From QHXW01 sp035280425 (GTDB lineage: Bacteria > Acidobacteriota > Terriglobia > Bryobacterales > Bryobacteraceae): 64,000 bases of DNA. The stretch covers positions 14,076 to 78,075 of the forward strand of contig DATEFW010000026.1 of NCBI GenBank assembly GCA_035280425.1, given 5' to 3'. Shown here piece by piece: positions 32,235-40,486 of this stretch. Numbering within the stretch: the first letter of the stretch is position 1; each line of letters starts with the position of its first letter. The position numbers and the translations under genes are program-made. The notes beneath the pieces were generated by a model that was given only the letters and a program-made list of their open reading frames with translations, did no database searches and was not told the origin of the DNA.

Positions 32235-34652
32235 TTATTTCCTTGCCGAAGATTTGTCGGCGGCGGGATTCACCAGCGCTCCACTCATCTGGAGCTTGGG
32301 TCTCACTTCGAGCAGGATCGGCTCGGCCGCATAGGAAGTCTGCTGGCCGTCGGCGCGCGTCTCGATGTCGCCCGACACGATGATCGGCTGCTCGATCGGC
32401 TTGGCATCCGGCAGCGCCTGGAGCGTAAACTTCCGGCGGTTCTCGGTTTCGTTGATCAGCACGCCATTCAACCCGACATCCAGCACCCGCACTCCCGGCG
32501 GCAGATTGCGTACTTCGACCGGCACGCGCCCGCCGTACTCGTTATTGCGCTGGATCGCAACTTCCACTTCCGCGGTTCCTCCCGGAGCGATCGCGACCTT
32601 TTTGGTCTCCGCCGTCATTACGATATCAGGTTTGGGCATCACCGAGATGAGCTTCAGTTTATCCTCGGGATTCGCCCACCGCTCCGCCCATCCGCCCGCA
32701 AGCTGCGCCCGGCCTTCCACCACGAGCGGCTGCGCCCGGTCGAACTTGCCATTCTCACTGGCGCTGAGCAACAGCGTAGTCGAAACCTGTCCCGGAGCAA
32801 TCGTGCCGGGCGTCGCGCTCAGCCCGGCCGGCAGATCTTTAATCGAAACTTCGATCGGCCCGTCAAACCCATCCAGCCGCAGCGCCGTCACATTCACCGG
32901 AATGCGGCCACCGAGCGGCACGTTGGGGTTCCTCGGCGATACGCTCAACAAAAAATCCGCAGACGGATGCCGCACCGTCAACCGATATGCGTAATCCGGC
33001 CCGCTCAACCGCCGCACATCGCGCAGTCGCACGATGTAATCGCCATCCGCCGGCGCAGTGAAGTGCAGCAGCGAATCCTTGCCGTAGCCCGGGCCGCCAT
33101 CGTCGTTCCGATACGGAAGACGCACCACCGGCAGCCCGTTGGGCGCGAATTTCGCTCCCGGCGGATAAATCTGCACCTTGTACACCGGCTGGTCGACCGC
33201 GTGCGCTTCAGGCGTCGTGTCGAGATAAGCCAGGCGCTGCCCGCCGAATCCGTTGAACAGAAAATCGTCGTCCGGCCCGCGCGGCATGGCTTCCACCTGA
33301 ATGACTTCCGCCCCGGCCATCATGTAATCGCCTACGGCAAGTCCTGTCGGCGAAAGCAGCCGCAGCCCGCGCGATACCGAATCGCGATCCGCGAGCGTGA
33401 TCGAAGTCTCGAGCACGCACCGTATCGTCGCGCGCTCGACCGGCGTCCCCTGCGTATCCAGAATCTCGAGCAGCGAATCGACCGGCGATCCCAGCCGGTT
33501 GGCGTCCACTTCCAGCACCAGCTTTTCGCCTTTGCGCGCGTGGAAACGGTAGTAATTTTCCGCCGCCTCGAGCTTGCCGTTCACCGTCACCGGAACGGTG
33601 ATGCTTTGCGCCGCCGCGAGCGTCGTGTTCTTATCGCCCGCCAGAATCTCCGGCTCCTCGCCCAGCGCCAGCTTCACGCGATTGAACGCCGGCCCCGATG
33701 GCGCCTTCGGCCGCAGAATCACCGCGCGCCGGTCCTCCGGAGACGGCTCGCCCTTCACCTCGATGTTCCCCGCGCCGAGATTGTAGCCCGTCAAATGAAT
33801 TTCCGCCCTCTTGCCCTTCTCAAGCCCCAGCGGAAACGCGCTCAGCGCCAGCGGATAACGTCCCACCTTGATCCGGTAAAAGTGGCGCGCATTGCCGGCC
33901 TCTTCATAATCCGAAACCCGGATGTAATACGTTCCGCCTTTCTCGCATCTCCACGCGAATGCCGTTGTGTCGCGCCCGCCATCGTCGCCGAATTCCTTCA
34001 CCAGATTCTGATTGGTGTCGTAGATCCCCACCACCGGCTGCAACGTCGATCCCAGCTCGCGCCCCGAGTTGTCGAACACCAGTTGCTCGCCGTCTTTAAC
34101 TTTGATTTTGTAAAAATCCACGTCGCCGGGCTTGGATATCGTGCCTACCAGAATCGTCGGCAGATAGGTTTCAAACGCGTCCTCCGGCGTGTTGTTCGGC
34201 TCTTTATCCGGGCTCTCACCGTAATAAGGCTCAACCTCAATTCGTGCCGAGGGACTGGTCCCGAGCGGCGTCTGCAGCCGCATGCTCACCGGCCCCACCG
34301 GCGCGTCCGGGCTTATTTCGAGTTCCAGCGTCACCTGGTTGCGCGGCGGCAGCGGCCCCAGATCCACCGTCGAGGGCGTCCCGTTCGATCCCAACCGGAT
34401 GTCCGGCAGATCGGGAAGCTCCTTGATGCGCAGGATGCGCGCCTTGATCCCCGGCTCGCTGAAATACACTGCGCTGGTCTTGGCGAGATTCAGGCCGTCG
34501 ACATTCATCTCGAGCGTTGCCCCGCGCGCCACACCCAGCGGCGCCACCGAGTTGATCGTCGGCGGCGTCGTGCGGTTACCGGTCGGCCAATCCGTGGTAG
34601 TCTGTGCTGCGGCAACCGCAGCCATCGCGGCGAACAGCCAAATGCGTTTCAT
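32235..34652 (-). CDS. Secreted multidomain protein with PPC-type domains
   Basis: 805 residues, with signal peptide MKRIWLFAAMAAVAAAQT. An N-terminal IPT/TIG-like segment (about 30-100: INSVAPLGVARGATLEMNVD) is followed by PPC (bacterial pre-peptidase C-terminal) domains: KPGDVDFYKIKVKDGEQLVF, NYYRFHARKGEKLVLEVDAN and DSLLHFTAPADGDYIVRL. Ig-like NEW3-type repeats follow (IEVSIKDLPAGLSATPGTIA; VPVEVRNLPPGVRVLDVGLN). No catalytic domain is visible. Planctomycetes and Solibacteres encode such proteins beside DUF1549/DUF1553 and DUF1501 genes, as here. GAGGGG precedes ATG 34652, 8 bp after the cytochrome-gene stop. Likely a surface or periplasmic binding component. Confidence 0.85.
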   Translation of the reverse strand: MKRIWLFAAMAAVAAAQTTTDWPTGNRTTPPTINSVAPLGVARGATLEMNVDGLNLAKTSAVYFSEPGIKARILRIKELPDLPDIRLGSNGTPSTVDLGPLPPRNQVTLELEISPDAPVGPVSMRLQTPLGTSPSARIEVEPYYGESPDKEPNNTPEDAFETYLPTILVGTISKPGDVDFYKIKVKDGEQLVFDNSGRELGSTLQPVVGIYDTNQNLVKEFGDDGGRDTTAFAWRCEKGGTYYIRVSDYEEAGNARHFYRIKVGRYPLALSAFPLGLEKGKRAEIHLTGYNLGAGNIEVKGEPSPEDRRAVILRPKAPSGPAFNRVKLALGEEPEILAGDKNTTLAAAQSITVPVTVNGKLEAAENYYRFHARKGEKLVLEVDANRLGSPVDSLLEILDTQGTPVERATIRCVLETSITLADRDSVSRGLRLLSPTGLAVGDYMMAGAEVIQVEAMPRGPDDDFLFNGFGGQRLAYLDTTPEAHAVDQPVYKVQIYPPGAKFAPNGLPVVRLPYRNDDGGPGYGKDSLLHFTAPADGDYIVRLRDVRRLSGPDYAYRLTVRHPSADFLLSVSPRNPNVPLGGRIPVNVTALRLDGFDGPIEVSIKDLPAGLSATPGTIAPGQVSTTLLLSASENGKFDRAQPLVVEGRAQLAGGWAERWANPEDKLKLISVMPKPDIVMTAETKKVAIAPGGTAEVEVAIQRNNEYGGRVPVEVRNLPPGVRVLDVGLNGVLINETENRRKFTLQALPDAKPIEQPIIVSGDIETRADGQQTSYAAEPILLEVRPKLQMSGALVNPAADKSSARK

Positions 34653-34660
34653 ACATCCCC

Positions 34661-36001
34661 TCAGTGCAGCAGATTTCGCGCCTGGTGCACCGGCGCGCTC
34701 ATCAACTGCCCGACGTTGTAGATTTCCAGAGAACCGTCGTAACGCCCCGCGGCGAACGTCTTGCCGTCGGGCGCGAACTCCAGAGCCAGCACCCAGTCCG
34801 GCTGATGGTCGAGCGTCTTCACTTCCGTCAAATCCTCGGCGTTAAAAATCTTGATGGTTTTATCGGCCGCGCTCGATGCCAGCAGCTTCCCATCCGGCGA
34901 ATACGCCAGTTGCAGGATCGCGTCTTCGTGCGCGATCAGCGAATGAACCAGCGTGCCCTTTGTCGGCTCAAGCGACCAGATGCGGATCGTTTTATCCAGG
35001 CCGCCCGCCGCCACGAATTTTCCCGTCGGATCGAGCGCGATCGTATTCAGCCCGTCCAGCGGCTCGCTCAGCGTGTACAGCCGCTCGCCGGTCGCCACGT
35101 CCCACACCTTCACACTCCGGTCCGCTGCTCCCGAAACCAGCCGCTTGCCGTCCGGCGTGAATGCCAGCGCGTAAACCGCGTCGATATGATCCTTCAGCGT
35201 CCGGATCTCCTTGCCCGTCGCCACATCCCAGAGCTTGATCAGCTTGTCGTAGCTCGAGGTCGCGATCGACCTGCCGTCCGGCGAAAACGCCACCGCGTAA
35301 ATGCAATCCGCGTGGCCCTTGATGGTGCGCAGTTCCTTGCGGCTCTCGACGTCCCAGATCTTGACTTCGCCCGAGCGCGCCGGCAGCCCTCCCGCCGCCG
35401 CAAGCCATTTCCCGTCCGGGGAAAACGCCACGCCCCGTACCGCTTCCGCCTGCCCCGTGAGCGTCGCCACGGTTTTGCCGCTTGCCGGATCCAACAGCCG
35501 CACTTCTTTGTACGTTCCCAGCGCCAGCAGTTTTCCGTCGGGCCGGTACGCCAGTGCGCCGATCTGCGCTTTGATTCCCGCTTTCGGCTTGATATCCGGG
35601 ATCGCCGGTTTCGCCAGGCGCGCCGCCAGTTCCTTGGCTTCTTCCGCGGTCGGCGGCTTGGCGCCGGCGTCGATCCACTTCTGAATGATCTCGATGTCGC
35701 CCTGCGCCAGCGGCTTTCCGCTGAGCGGCATGGCGGGCGACGCTTTTCCGCTGATCATCAGGTACAGCCGGCTTTCAGCGCTTTTGCCCGGCTCGATCAC
35801 CTTGCCTTTGCTGCCGCCTTTCTCAACGCCTTCGTACGTGTCCAGATCCAGCCCGCCCATGCGAACGGCGGCAGCATGGCAACCCGCGCAGTTCGCCTGG
35901 AAAATCGGCGCCACATCTTTCGCGAACGAAGGAGCGCTCTGTGCGCGCGCGAGCGCACCCGTCAATAAAACTGCGCTGAGAAAAATAAATCCCGGTCGCA
36001 T
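34661..36001 (-). CDS. Planctomycete-type c-cytochrome fused to WD40 propeller
   Basis: 446 residues with signal peptide MRPGFIFLSAVLLTGALARA. A cytochrome c-like domain (about 25-110) has the heme motif FQANCAGCHAAAVRMGG with the distal Met probably in ASPAMPLSGKPL, a PSCyt1-type signature. Seven WD40 blades follow from about 130, for example VRGVAFSPDGKWLAAAGG, IYAVAFSPDGRSIATSSYD, VYALAFTPDGKRLVSGAAD and ILQLAYSPDGKLLASSAAD. Its ATG overlaps the stop of the DUF1549/1553 gene by one base (TGATG). Probably a periplasmic electron-transfer or scaffold protein for the operon's oxidative step. Confidence 0.9.
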   Translation of the reverse strand: MRPGFIFLSAVLLTGALARAQSAPSFAKDVAPIFQANCAGCHAAAVRMGGLDLDTYEGVEKGGSKGKVIEPGKSAESRLYLMISGKASPAMPLSGKPLAQGDIEIIQKWIDAGAKPPTAEEAKELAARLAKPAIPDIKPKAGIKAQIGALAYRPDGKLLALGTYKEVRLLDPASGKTVATLTGQAEAVRGVAFSPDGKWLAAAGGLPARSGEVKIWDVESRKELRTIKGHADCIYAVAFSPDGRSIATSSYDKLIKLWDVATGKEIRTLKDHIDAVYALAFTPDGKRLVSGAADRSVKVWDVATGERLYTLSEPLDGLNTIALDPTGKFVAAGGLDKTIRIWSLEPTKGTLVHSLIAHEDAILQLAYSPDGKLLASSAADKTIKIFNAEDLTEVKTLDHQPDWVLALEFAPDGKTFAAGRYDGSLEIYNVGQLMSAPVHQARNLLH

Positions 36002-38442
36002 CAGTAGTTAAACAGAAATTCCTTGCTGGTGAGCATGGCCCACATCATATCTTCGAGCGCCTGCCGCCTCGCTTCGCGCTGGGCTTCGGGCGACCCCGCC
36101 ACCGTCCGCGCCTTTTCGAGCGCCGCCAGCATCGGCTGCTTCTCGGCCGCCGTCGGATACCGGCTGTACGCCGAAAGGAACAGGTGATCCAGAATCTTCG
36201 AATCCGAAAGCCCCAGCTTGATGGCCAGCATGGGGAGCGCGTCCGGTGACATCAGCTTCCGGTTGAGCGTCTCGCCGTTGATCACATGCAGCGCCTGCGC
36301 CACGCTGGGCGCGCTCGACCGCTCCGCGGCATCGCATTGCAGCCGCGGCGGCCTGCCGAACGAAGCCAGGAACACCGACTTCACCTGCGTGTCCGGCAAC
36401 TCGAGCGCCCGCGTCCCCACCGGATATCCGCTGAAATCGGTCGGCACTCCCGTCACTCCCGACATCGCATCCAGCAGCACCTCCGCTGGAAGCCGCTTCA
36501 CGATGTACTTGGAATAATATTTATTGTCGTTCTGATTGGTGGAGTTGGCGTCCGAAGAAAGCTGATAAACCGCCGAATTCATAATCGTGCGGATGATGTG
36601 CTTCACGCGGTAGCCGTGGTCCACGAAATCCTTGCACAGCGCATCCAGCAATTCCGGATTTGACGCCGGATTCGTCGACCGCAGGTCGTCGACCGGATCC
36701 ACAATGCCGCGCCCGAAGAAATTTCCCCAAACGCGGTTCACCAGCGCTTCCTGGAAATAAACGTTGTTGCGCGACGTCAGCCATTTGGCGAATGCCAGCC
36801 GCCGGTCGACCGGCGAATCGAGCGGAATCGGCGTCCCGTCCAGCGGCGTCGGCGGCAGCGGTTTCAACAGGTGCGGATGATTGATGTTGCCTGAAGCTTT
36901 CGCAAAAATCACGATGTCGCCCGGCTGGTCGCCGTTCTTTTCTCCAATCCGCGAAAACAGATTGGCGAACGCGTAGTATTGCGTCTGCGTCCATTTCTCC
37001 AGCGGATGATTGTGGCAGCGCGCGCATTTGACGTTCTGTCCCATGAACGCCACCGTGGCATTCTCGGCGATATCGATCGGGTCTTTGTGGATCACGTAAT
37101 AATTCAGCGCTCCATCGCGCCGCGTATCGCCCGAAGCCGTGAAAATCTCGCGCGCGAACTGGTCCCACGGCTTGTCTTCCTTCACGCTGTCGCGGATCCA
37201 GTTGTAGAACGCCCACATGGCGTTCGAGCGCAGCTTGCGGCTCGAAACCAGCAGCAGATCGGACCATTTATAAGCCCAGTAATCGATGAACTCGTCCCGC
37301 TCGAGCAGGCTGTCGATCAGCTTCGATCGCTTATCCGGCGATTTATCCGCCAGAAAATTCTCCACCTCCTCCGCCGTCGGCAAAATGCCCGCGGCATCCA
37401 GATACGCACGGCGGATAAACGTGGAATCGTCACAAAGCTTCGACGGTGCAATGTTCAGCGTCTTCAGCTTCGCGATCACCAGGTCGTCGATGTAGTTGTG
37501 CCGCGGAAAGTGGTCGTAAACTGCCGCATCCACTTTGTTCGGATACGGCACGCTCACCCGCGAGTACAGCACCCGGCTCGAATACCACAGCGTGATCGCC
37601 GCTTCGCCGTCGCCGTTCATCTTCACGCGTCCAAGATTGTCTACCGAAGCCACGCCCTCGTCCGTCGAGCTGAATTTCACCCAGTGCGTGACGTCGCGCT
37701 CCTGCCCGTTCGAATATTTCGCCCGCACCACAAGCTGCTGCTCGGCTCCCGGCGCAAGGCGCACCGCGGCCGGATAAACTTCAAGGCCGGTTACCTGCGG
37801 ATCGTCATCCCGCGGCGCCGGCGTCCCCTGCGCAATCCATCCCGAAAGAATCTTGTATTCGAGCGATTTCGTGTCGAACCGCCGCCCGCCGCCGTGCGGA
37901 ATCGTCATCGTGGGCTTGAGCAGCATCAGGCTGCGCGCCGGTTCCTCGAGATCCACGCGCCTGCCGTCCGATTGCCGCGTCAGCGTGTCGTAATCCACCA
38001 CAGGATCGTAGCCCCGCAGCGTGAGCTTGAAGCCATGTTTTCCCGCCAGCGCGCCGTGGCACGCCCCCTGATTGCATCCCACTTTGGACATCACCGGAAT
38101 CACGTCATTGCGGAAGCTCCATGTGTATGGGACTTGAGAATTCTTCACGCGCACCGCCGCTGTCGCGGTCCGGCCCTGCCCGCTCGCCGTAACGGTCGCC
38201 TCGCCGTCGCCGATCGGCCGCACCTCGCCGTTCGCATCCACGATCGCCACCTTCGGATTCGACGAGCGCCACTCCACCTTCCTCGTCCAGTCCTCCTGGT
38301 GATCGCTCATCGCCGCCTCGGCCAGCAGATGGTGCCGCGCCTCCGGCCCGTTGAGGTCGATACTGTTGGGAAGAATGGCCAGATCCGCGCCGTAGAGCGA
38401 GGTAGCCAGAAACAAAAAAGCGACTGTAATAGCTTTCATCAC
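36001..38442 (-). CDS. DUF1549/DUF1553 protein with Ig-like (BIG2) domains
   Basis: 813 residues, signal peptide MMKAITVAFLFLATSLYGAD. An Ig-like BIG2 domain (VEWRSSNPKVAIVDANGEV) is followed by a cytochrome-like stretch (VGCNQGACHGALAGKHGFKL), a second BIG2 (VKFSSTDEGVASVDNLGRV), DUF1549 (YIDDLVIAKLKTLNI; FIRRAYLDAAGILPTAEEVE) and DUF1553 (NRVWGNFFGRGIVDPVDDLR; FVDHGYRVKHIIRTIMNS). VKCARCHNHPLEKW gives a second C-x2-C-H. The family is abundant in Planctomycetes and Solibacteres and of unproven function, possibly heme-dependent. It starts 6 bp after the DUF2283 gene and overlaps the cytochrome gene by one base. Confidence 0.9.
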   Translation of the reverse strand: MMKAITVAFLFLATSLYGADLAILPNSIDLNGPEARHHLLAEAAMSDHQEDWTRKVEWRSSNPKVAIVDANGEVRPIGDGEATVTASGQGRTATAAVRVKNSQVPYTWSFRNDVIPVMSKVGCNQGACHGALAGKHGFKLTLRGYDPVVDYDTLTRQSDGRRVDLEEPARSLMLLKPTMTIPHGGGRRFDTKSLEYKILSGWIAQGTPAPRDDDPQVTGLEVYPAAVRLAPGAEQQLVVRAKYSNGQERDVTHWVKFSSTDEGVASVDNLGRVKMNGDGEAAITLWYSSRVLYSRVSVPYPNKVDAAVYDHFPRHNYIDDLVIAKLKTLNIAPSKLCDDSTFIRRAYLDAAGILPTAEEVENFLADKSPDKRSKLIDSLLERDEFIDYWAYKWSDLLLVSSRKLRSNAMWAFYNWIRDSVKEDKPWDQFAREIFTASGDTRRDGALNYYVIHKDPIDIAENATVAFMGQNVKCARCHNHPLEKWTQTQYYAFANLFSRIGEKNGDQPGDIVIFAKASGNINHPHLLKPLPPTPLDGTPIPLDSPVDRRLAFAKWLTSRNNVYFQEALVNRVWGNFFGRGIVDPVDDLRSTNPASNPELLDALCKDFVDHGYRVKHIIRTIMNSAVYQLSSDANSTNQNDNKYYSKYIVKRLPAEVLLDAMSGVTGVPTDFSGYPVGTRALELPDTQVKSVFLASFGRPPRLQCDAAERSSAPSVAQALHVINGETLNRKLMSPDALPMLAIKLGLSDSKILDHLFLSAYSRYPTAAEKQPMLAALEKARTVAGSPEAQREARRQALEDMMWAMLTSKEFLFNY

Positions 38443-38448
38443 CCTTGC

Positions 38449-38685
38449 CTAACGCCCCGGTGTTGCAGGCAATTCCGCCTTCCTCAGCGCTTCGGCGGAA
38501 AGGAGTGCCTTGGCGCCCAAAATCTCGATCCCGCGCAGCCGGCTGGAATCATCGAAATCGAGATTCACGGAACCGTGCACGCCTGCAAGATCACAGGGGT
38601 AGGTTCTACTGACCTGCCCGTCAGCGATATGGCCGTCTACGTAGATATATGCGGCATCCGCTTCCGGATCGTACTTGAGGTTCAT
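38449..38685 (-). CDS. DUF2283 protein, antitoxin-like
   Basis: 78 residues. MNLKYDPEADAAYIYVDG is the DUF2283 signature (K-Y-D-x-E-A-D-A-x-Y-I), followed by NLDFDDSSRLRGIEILGA. DUF2283 proteins are often encoded next to DUF4258 proteins and regarded as antitoxins; here the DUF4258 gene lies 58 bp upstream on the same strand. The stop is 6 bp before the DUF1549/1553 gene, with AAGGGTG between, so the pair is embedded in that operon. Confidence 0.85.
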   Translation of the reverse strand: MNLKYDPEADAAYIYVDGHIADGQVSRTYPCDLAGVHGSVNLDFDDSSRLRGIEILGAKALLSAEALRKAELPATPGR

Positions 38686-38743
38686 AATGTGCTGGCCCGG
38701 AGACCTTGTATGTAGCGCTCCTCGACGTGCGCCATAACGGTAA

Positions 38744-38926
38744 TTAGCGTATTCTCCTAACCGTCACGAAAATCTTTCGCGCGCCATCATAATAGCCGAG
38801 CTTCCAGGTGCCGCCGTGCGCGTAGCGAAATGGAACCGTATGTTTCAAAATTTGTAGGACCAGCTCCCTACTTATGCCCCGCTCGCGCGTACGCTGGAGC
38901 GAGTGCTCCAAGAAATCAATTTTCAA
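38744..38926 (-). CDS. DUF4258 protein, toxin-like
   Basis: 60 residues, a whole DUF4258 domain: FLEHSLQRTRERGISRELVL, then FRYAHGGTWKLGYYDGARKI and FVTVRRIR. The E-H-S-x-x-R-x-x-E-R-G-I-S pattern is typical and resembles RelE-like or BrnT-like small toxins. The start is TTG 38926, the first possible start after an in-frame TGA three codons upstream; no Shine-Dalgarno is seen, so expression may depend on read-on from the DUF1501 gene 23 bp upstream. The last residues RRIR precede the stop, slightly shorter than many relatives. Confidence 0.75.
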   Translation of the reverse strand: MKIDFLEHSLQRTRERGISRELVLQILKHTVPFRYAHGGTWKLGYYDGARKIFVTVRRIR

Positions 38927-38949
38927 ATAACGTCAAAGAGCTCGCCGTG

Positions 38950-40329
38950 CTACGCAAACACTTCCTTAATCGGTTCTACGCCGCGATCCACCAGCGGAAT
39001 CGGCCGGCTCTGCGCGCCCGGCAGTTCCAGATCGAGCGGCACGCCCAGCGAGTGATAGATCGTCGCCGCTACTTCGGCCGGCGTCGTCGGCCGGTCTTTC
39101 GGCGCTGCGCCGATATCGTCGGATGCGCCCACCACCTGGCCGCCTTTCACGCCGCCGCCGCCCATCATGATGGTCCAGCACTGCGGCCAGTGATCGCGCC
39201 CGCCCGCCGGATTCACCTTCGGCGTACGCCCGAATTCGCCCATCGCCACCACCATCGTGGTATCGAGCAGCCGGCGGTCCTGTAGATCTTCGAGCAGCGA
39301 ACTGAATCCGTTGTCGAACATCGGGCCCACTAGATCCCGGTAGCAACTGATCGGGCTGAACGGTTTCGAGCCGTGAATGTCCCACGTGATCTCATCGAAT
39401 ACCGTCTCGAACATATTGACCGTCACGAAGCGCACACCCGCTTCGATCAGCCGCCGCGCCAGCAGGCAGCTTTGCCCGAAACGGTTCAGCCCGTAGCGCT
39501 CGCGCACTTTTTCTGGCTCCTTAGCCAGTTCGAACGCTTCGCGCGCCTTCTCGGAAGACATCAGCGTGTAAGCCTGGTGGAACGTGGCATCCAGCAGCCG
39601 CGCGTCCTGCGACGTCTCGAATTTGCTCACCGTGTGATCCACCATCTCGCGCCAGTTGCGGCGCCGGTCGACCCGCAGCGCCGAAAGATAATCCGGCGGC
39701 AGCAGATCCGGCACGCGGAAATTCGGATCCGATGGATCGGCATTCAGCACAAATGGATCGAACGTTTTGCCCAGAAATCCGGCGGTCTGCCCGTGCGGCA
39801 TGTTGCCGCCCGTATTTCCAATCGGGTGCGGCATCAACACGTGTGGCGGCACATCGCCCTTCGGCCCTCTCAGCTTGGACAGTACGCAGCCGATATGCGG
39901 GTACTCGATGCCGCCCTGAAACAGCCGTCCGGTCTGCATCATCTGGTGCCCGGTGTCGTGCACCGCGGCGGCGGTGTGATACACGCTGCGAATCAGCGCA
40001 TATTTGTCCGCATTTTTCGCCATCCGCGGAAAATTTTCAGAAATTTCGATGCCCGGCACATTGGTCTTGATCGGTTTATACGGCCCGTGAATCTCCACCG
40101 GCGCGTTGGGCTTCATATCCCAGGTGTCCAGTTGCGACGGGCCGCCTACCAGCATCAGCATGATGCAGTTGTGGTCTTTTTTCGACTCGTCTACCGCTCC
40201 CAGCGCTTTCAGCCCAAAGATCTGCGGCAGCCCCAGGCCCAGCATCGAGAGCGAACCGGCGTGCAGAAAATCGCGCCGCCGCAAACCGTCGCAGAACTGC
40301 ACCGGCTTATCGGCATCCAGGCGAAACAT
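38950..40329 (-). CDS. DUF1501 protein (sulfatase/phosphatase-like fold)
   Basis: 459 residues. The N-terminus has CDGLRRRDFLHAGSLSMLGL, a Tat signal (R-R-R-D-F-L). DUF1501 landmarks are CIMLMLVGGPSQLDTWDMKP, GHQMMQTGRLFQGGIEYPHI, LARRLIEAGVRFVTVNMF, TTMVVAMGEFGRTPKVNPAG and GRDHWPQCWTIMMGGGGVKG. The family belongs to the alkaline-phosphatase/sulfatase superfamily by fold; its substrate is unknown. It regularly accompanies DUF1549/DUF1553 proteins. It appears to be the first gene of the long minus-strand operon and has a 157-bp upstream gap for a promoter. Confidence 0.92.
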   Translation of the reverse strand: MFRLDADKPVQFCDGLRRRDFLHAGSLSMLGLGLPQIFGLKALGAVDESKKDHNCIMLMLVGGPSQLDTWDMKPNAPVEIHGPYKPIKTNVPGIEISENFPRMAKNADKYALIRSVYHTAAAVHDTGHQMMQTGRLFQGGIEYPHIGCVLSKLRGPKGDVPPHVLMPHPIGNTGGNMPHGQTAGFLGKTFDPFVLNADPSDPNFRVPDLLPPDYLSALRVDRRRNWREMVDHTVSKFETSQDARLLDATFHQAYTLMSSEKAREAFELAKEPEKVRERYGLNRFGQSCLLARRLIEAGVRFVTVNMFETVFDEITWDIHGSKPFSPISCYRDLVGPMFDNGFSSLLEDLQDRRLLDTTMVVAMGEFGRTPKVNPAGGRDHWPQCWTIMMGGGGVKGGQVVGASDDIGAAPKDRPTTPAEVAATIYHSLGVPLDLELPGAQSRPIPLVDRGVEPIKEVFA

Positions 40330-40486
40330 ATCGGCATGCTCCTTATGGTATGGAAATCTCTCAAGATTTTATCGAACCGGTGGGGGCCCTGCCAATACCG
40401 GCAGAAAGGTATATAGAGGTCATGAGCGTAATACCGATTACGAAAACCGCCTGCTATGTGTGAGTTCTGGATACTGCCGGAAGGAA

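Noticed and set aside
32088..34721. 877-codon plus-strand open frame antisense to the PPC gene
   Set aside because: The translation is extremely Arg/His/Gln-rich without domains; it is the antisense shadow of a GC-rich gene with signal peptide and recognisable repeats.
36979..38715. 578-codon plus-strand open frame over the DUF1549/1553 gene
   Set aside because: Arg/His-rich antisense shadow; the minus strand encodes a full conserved family protein.
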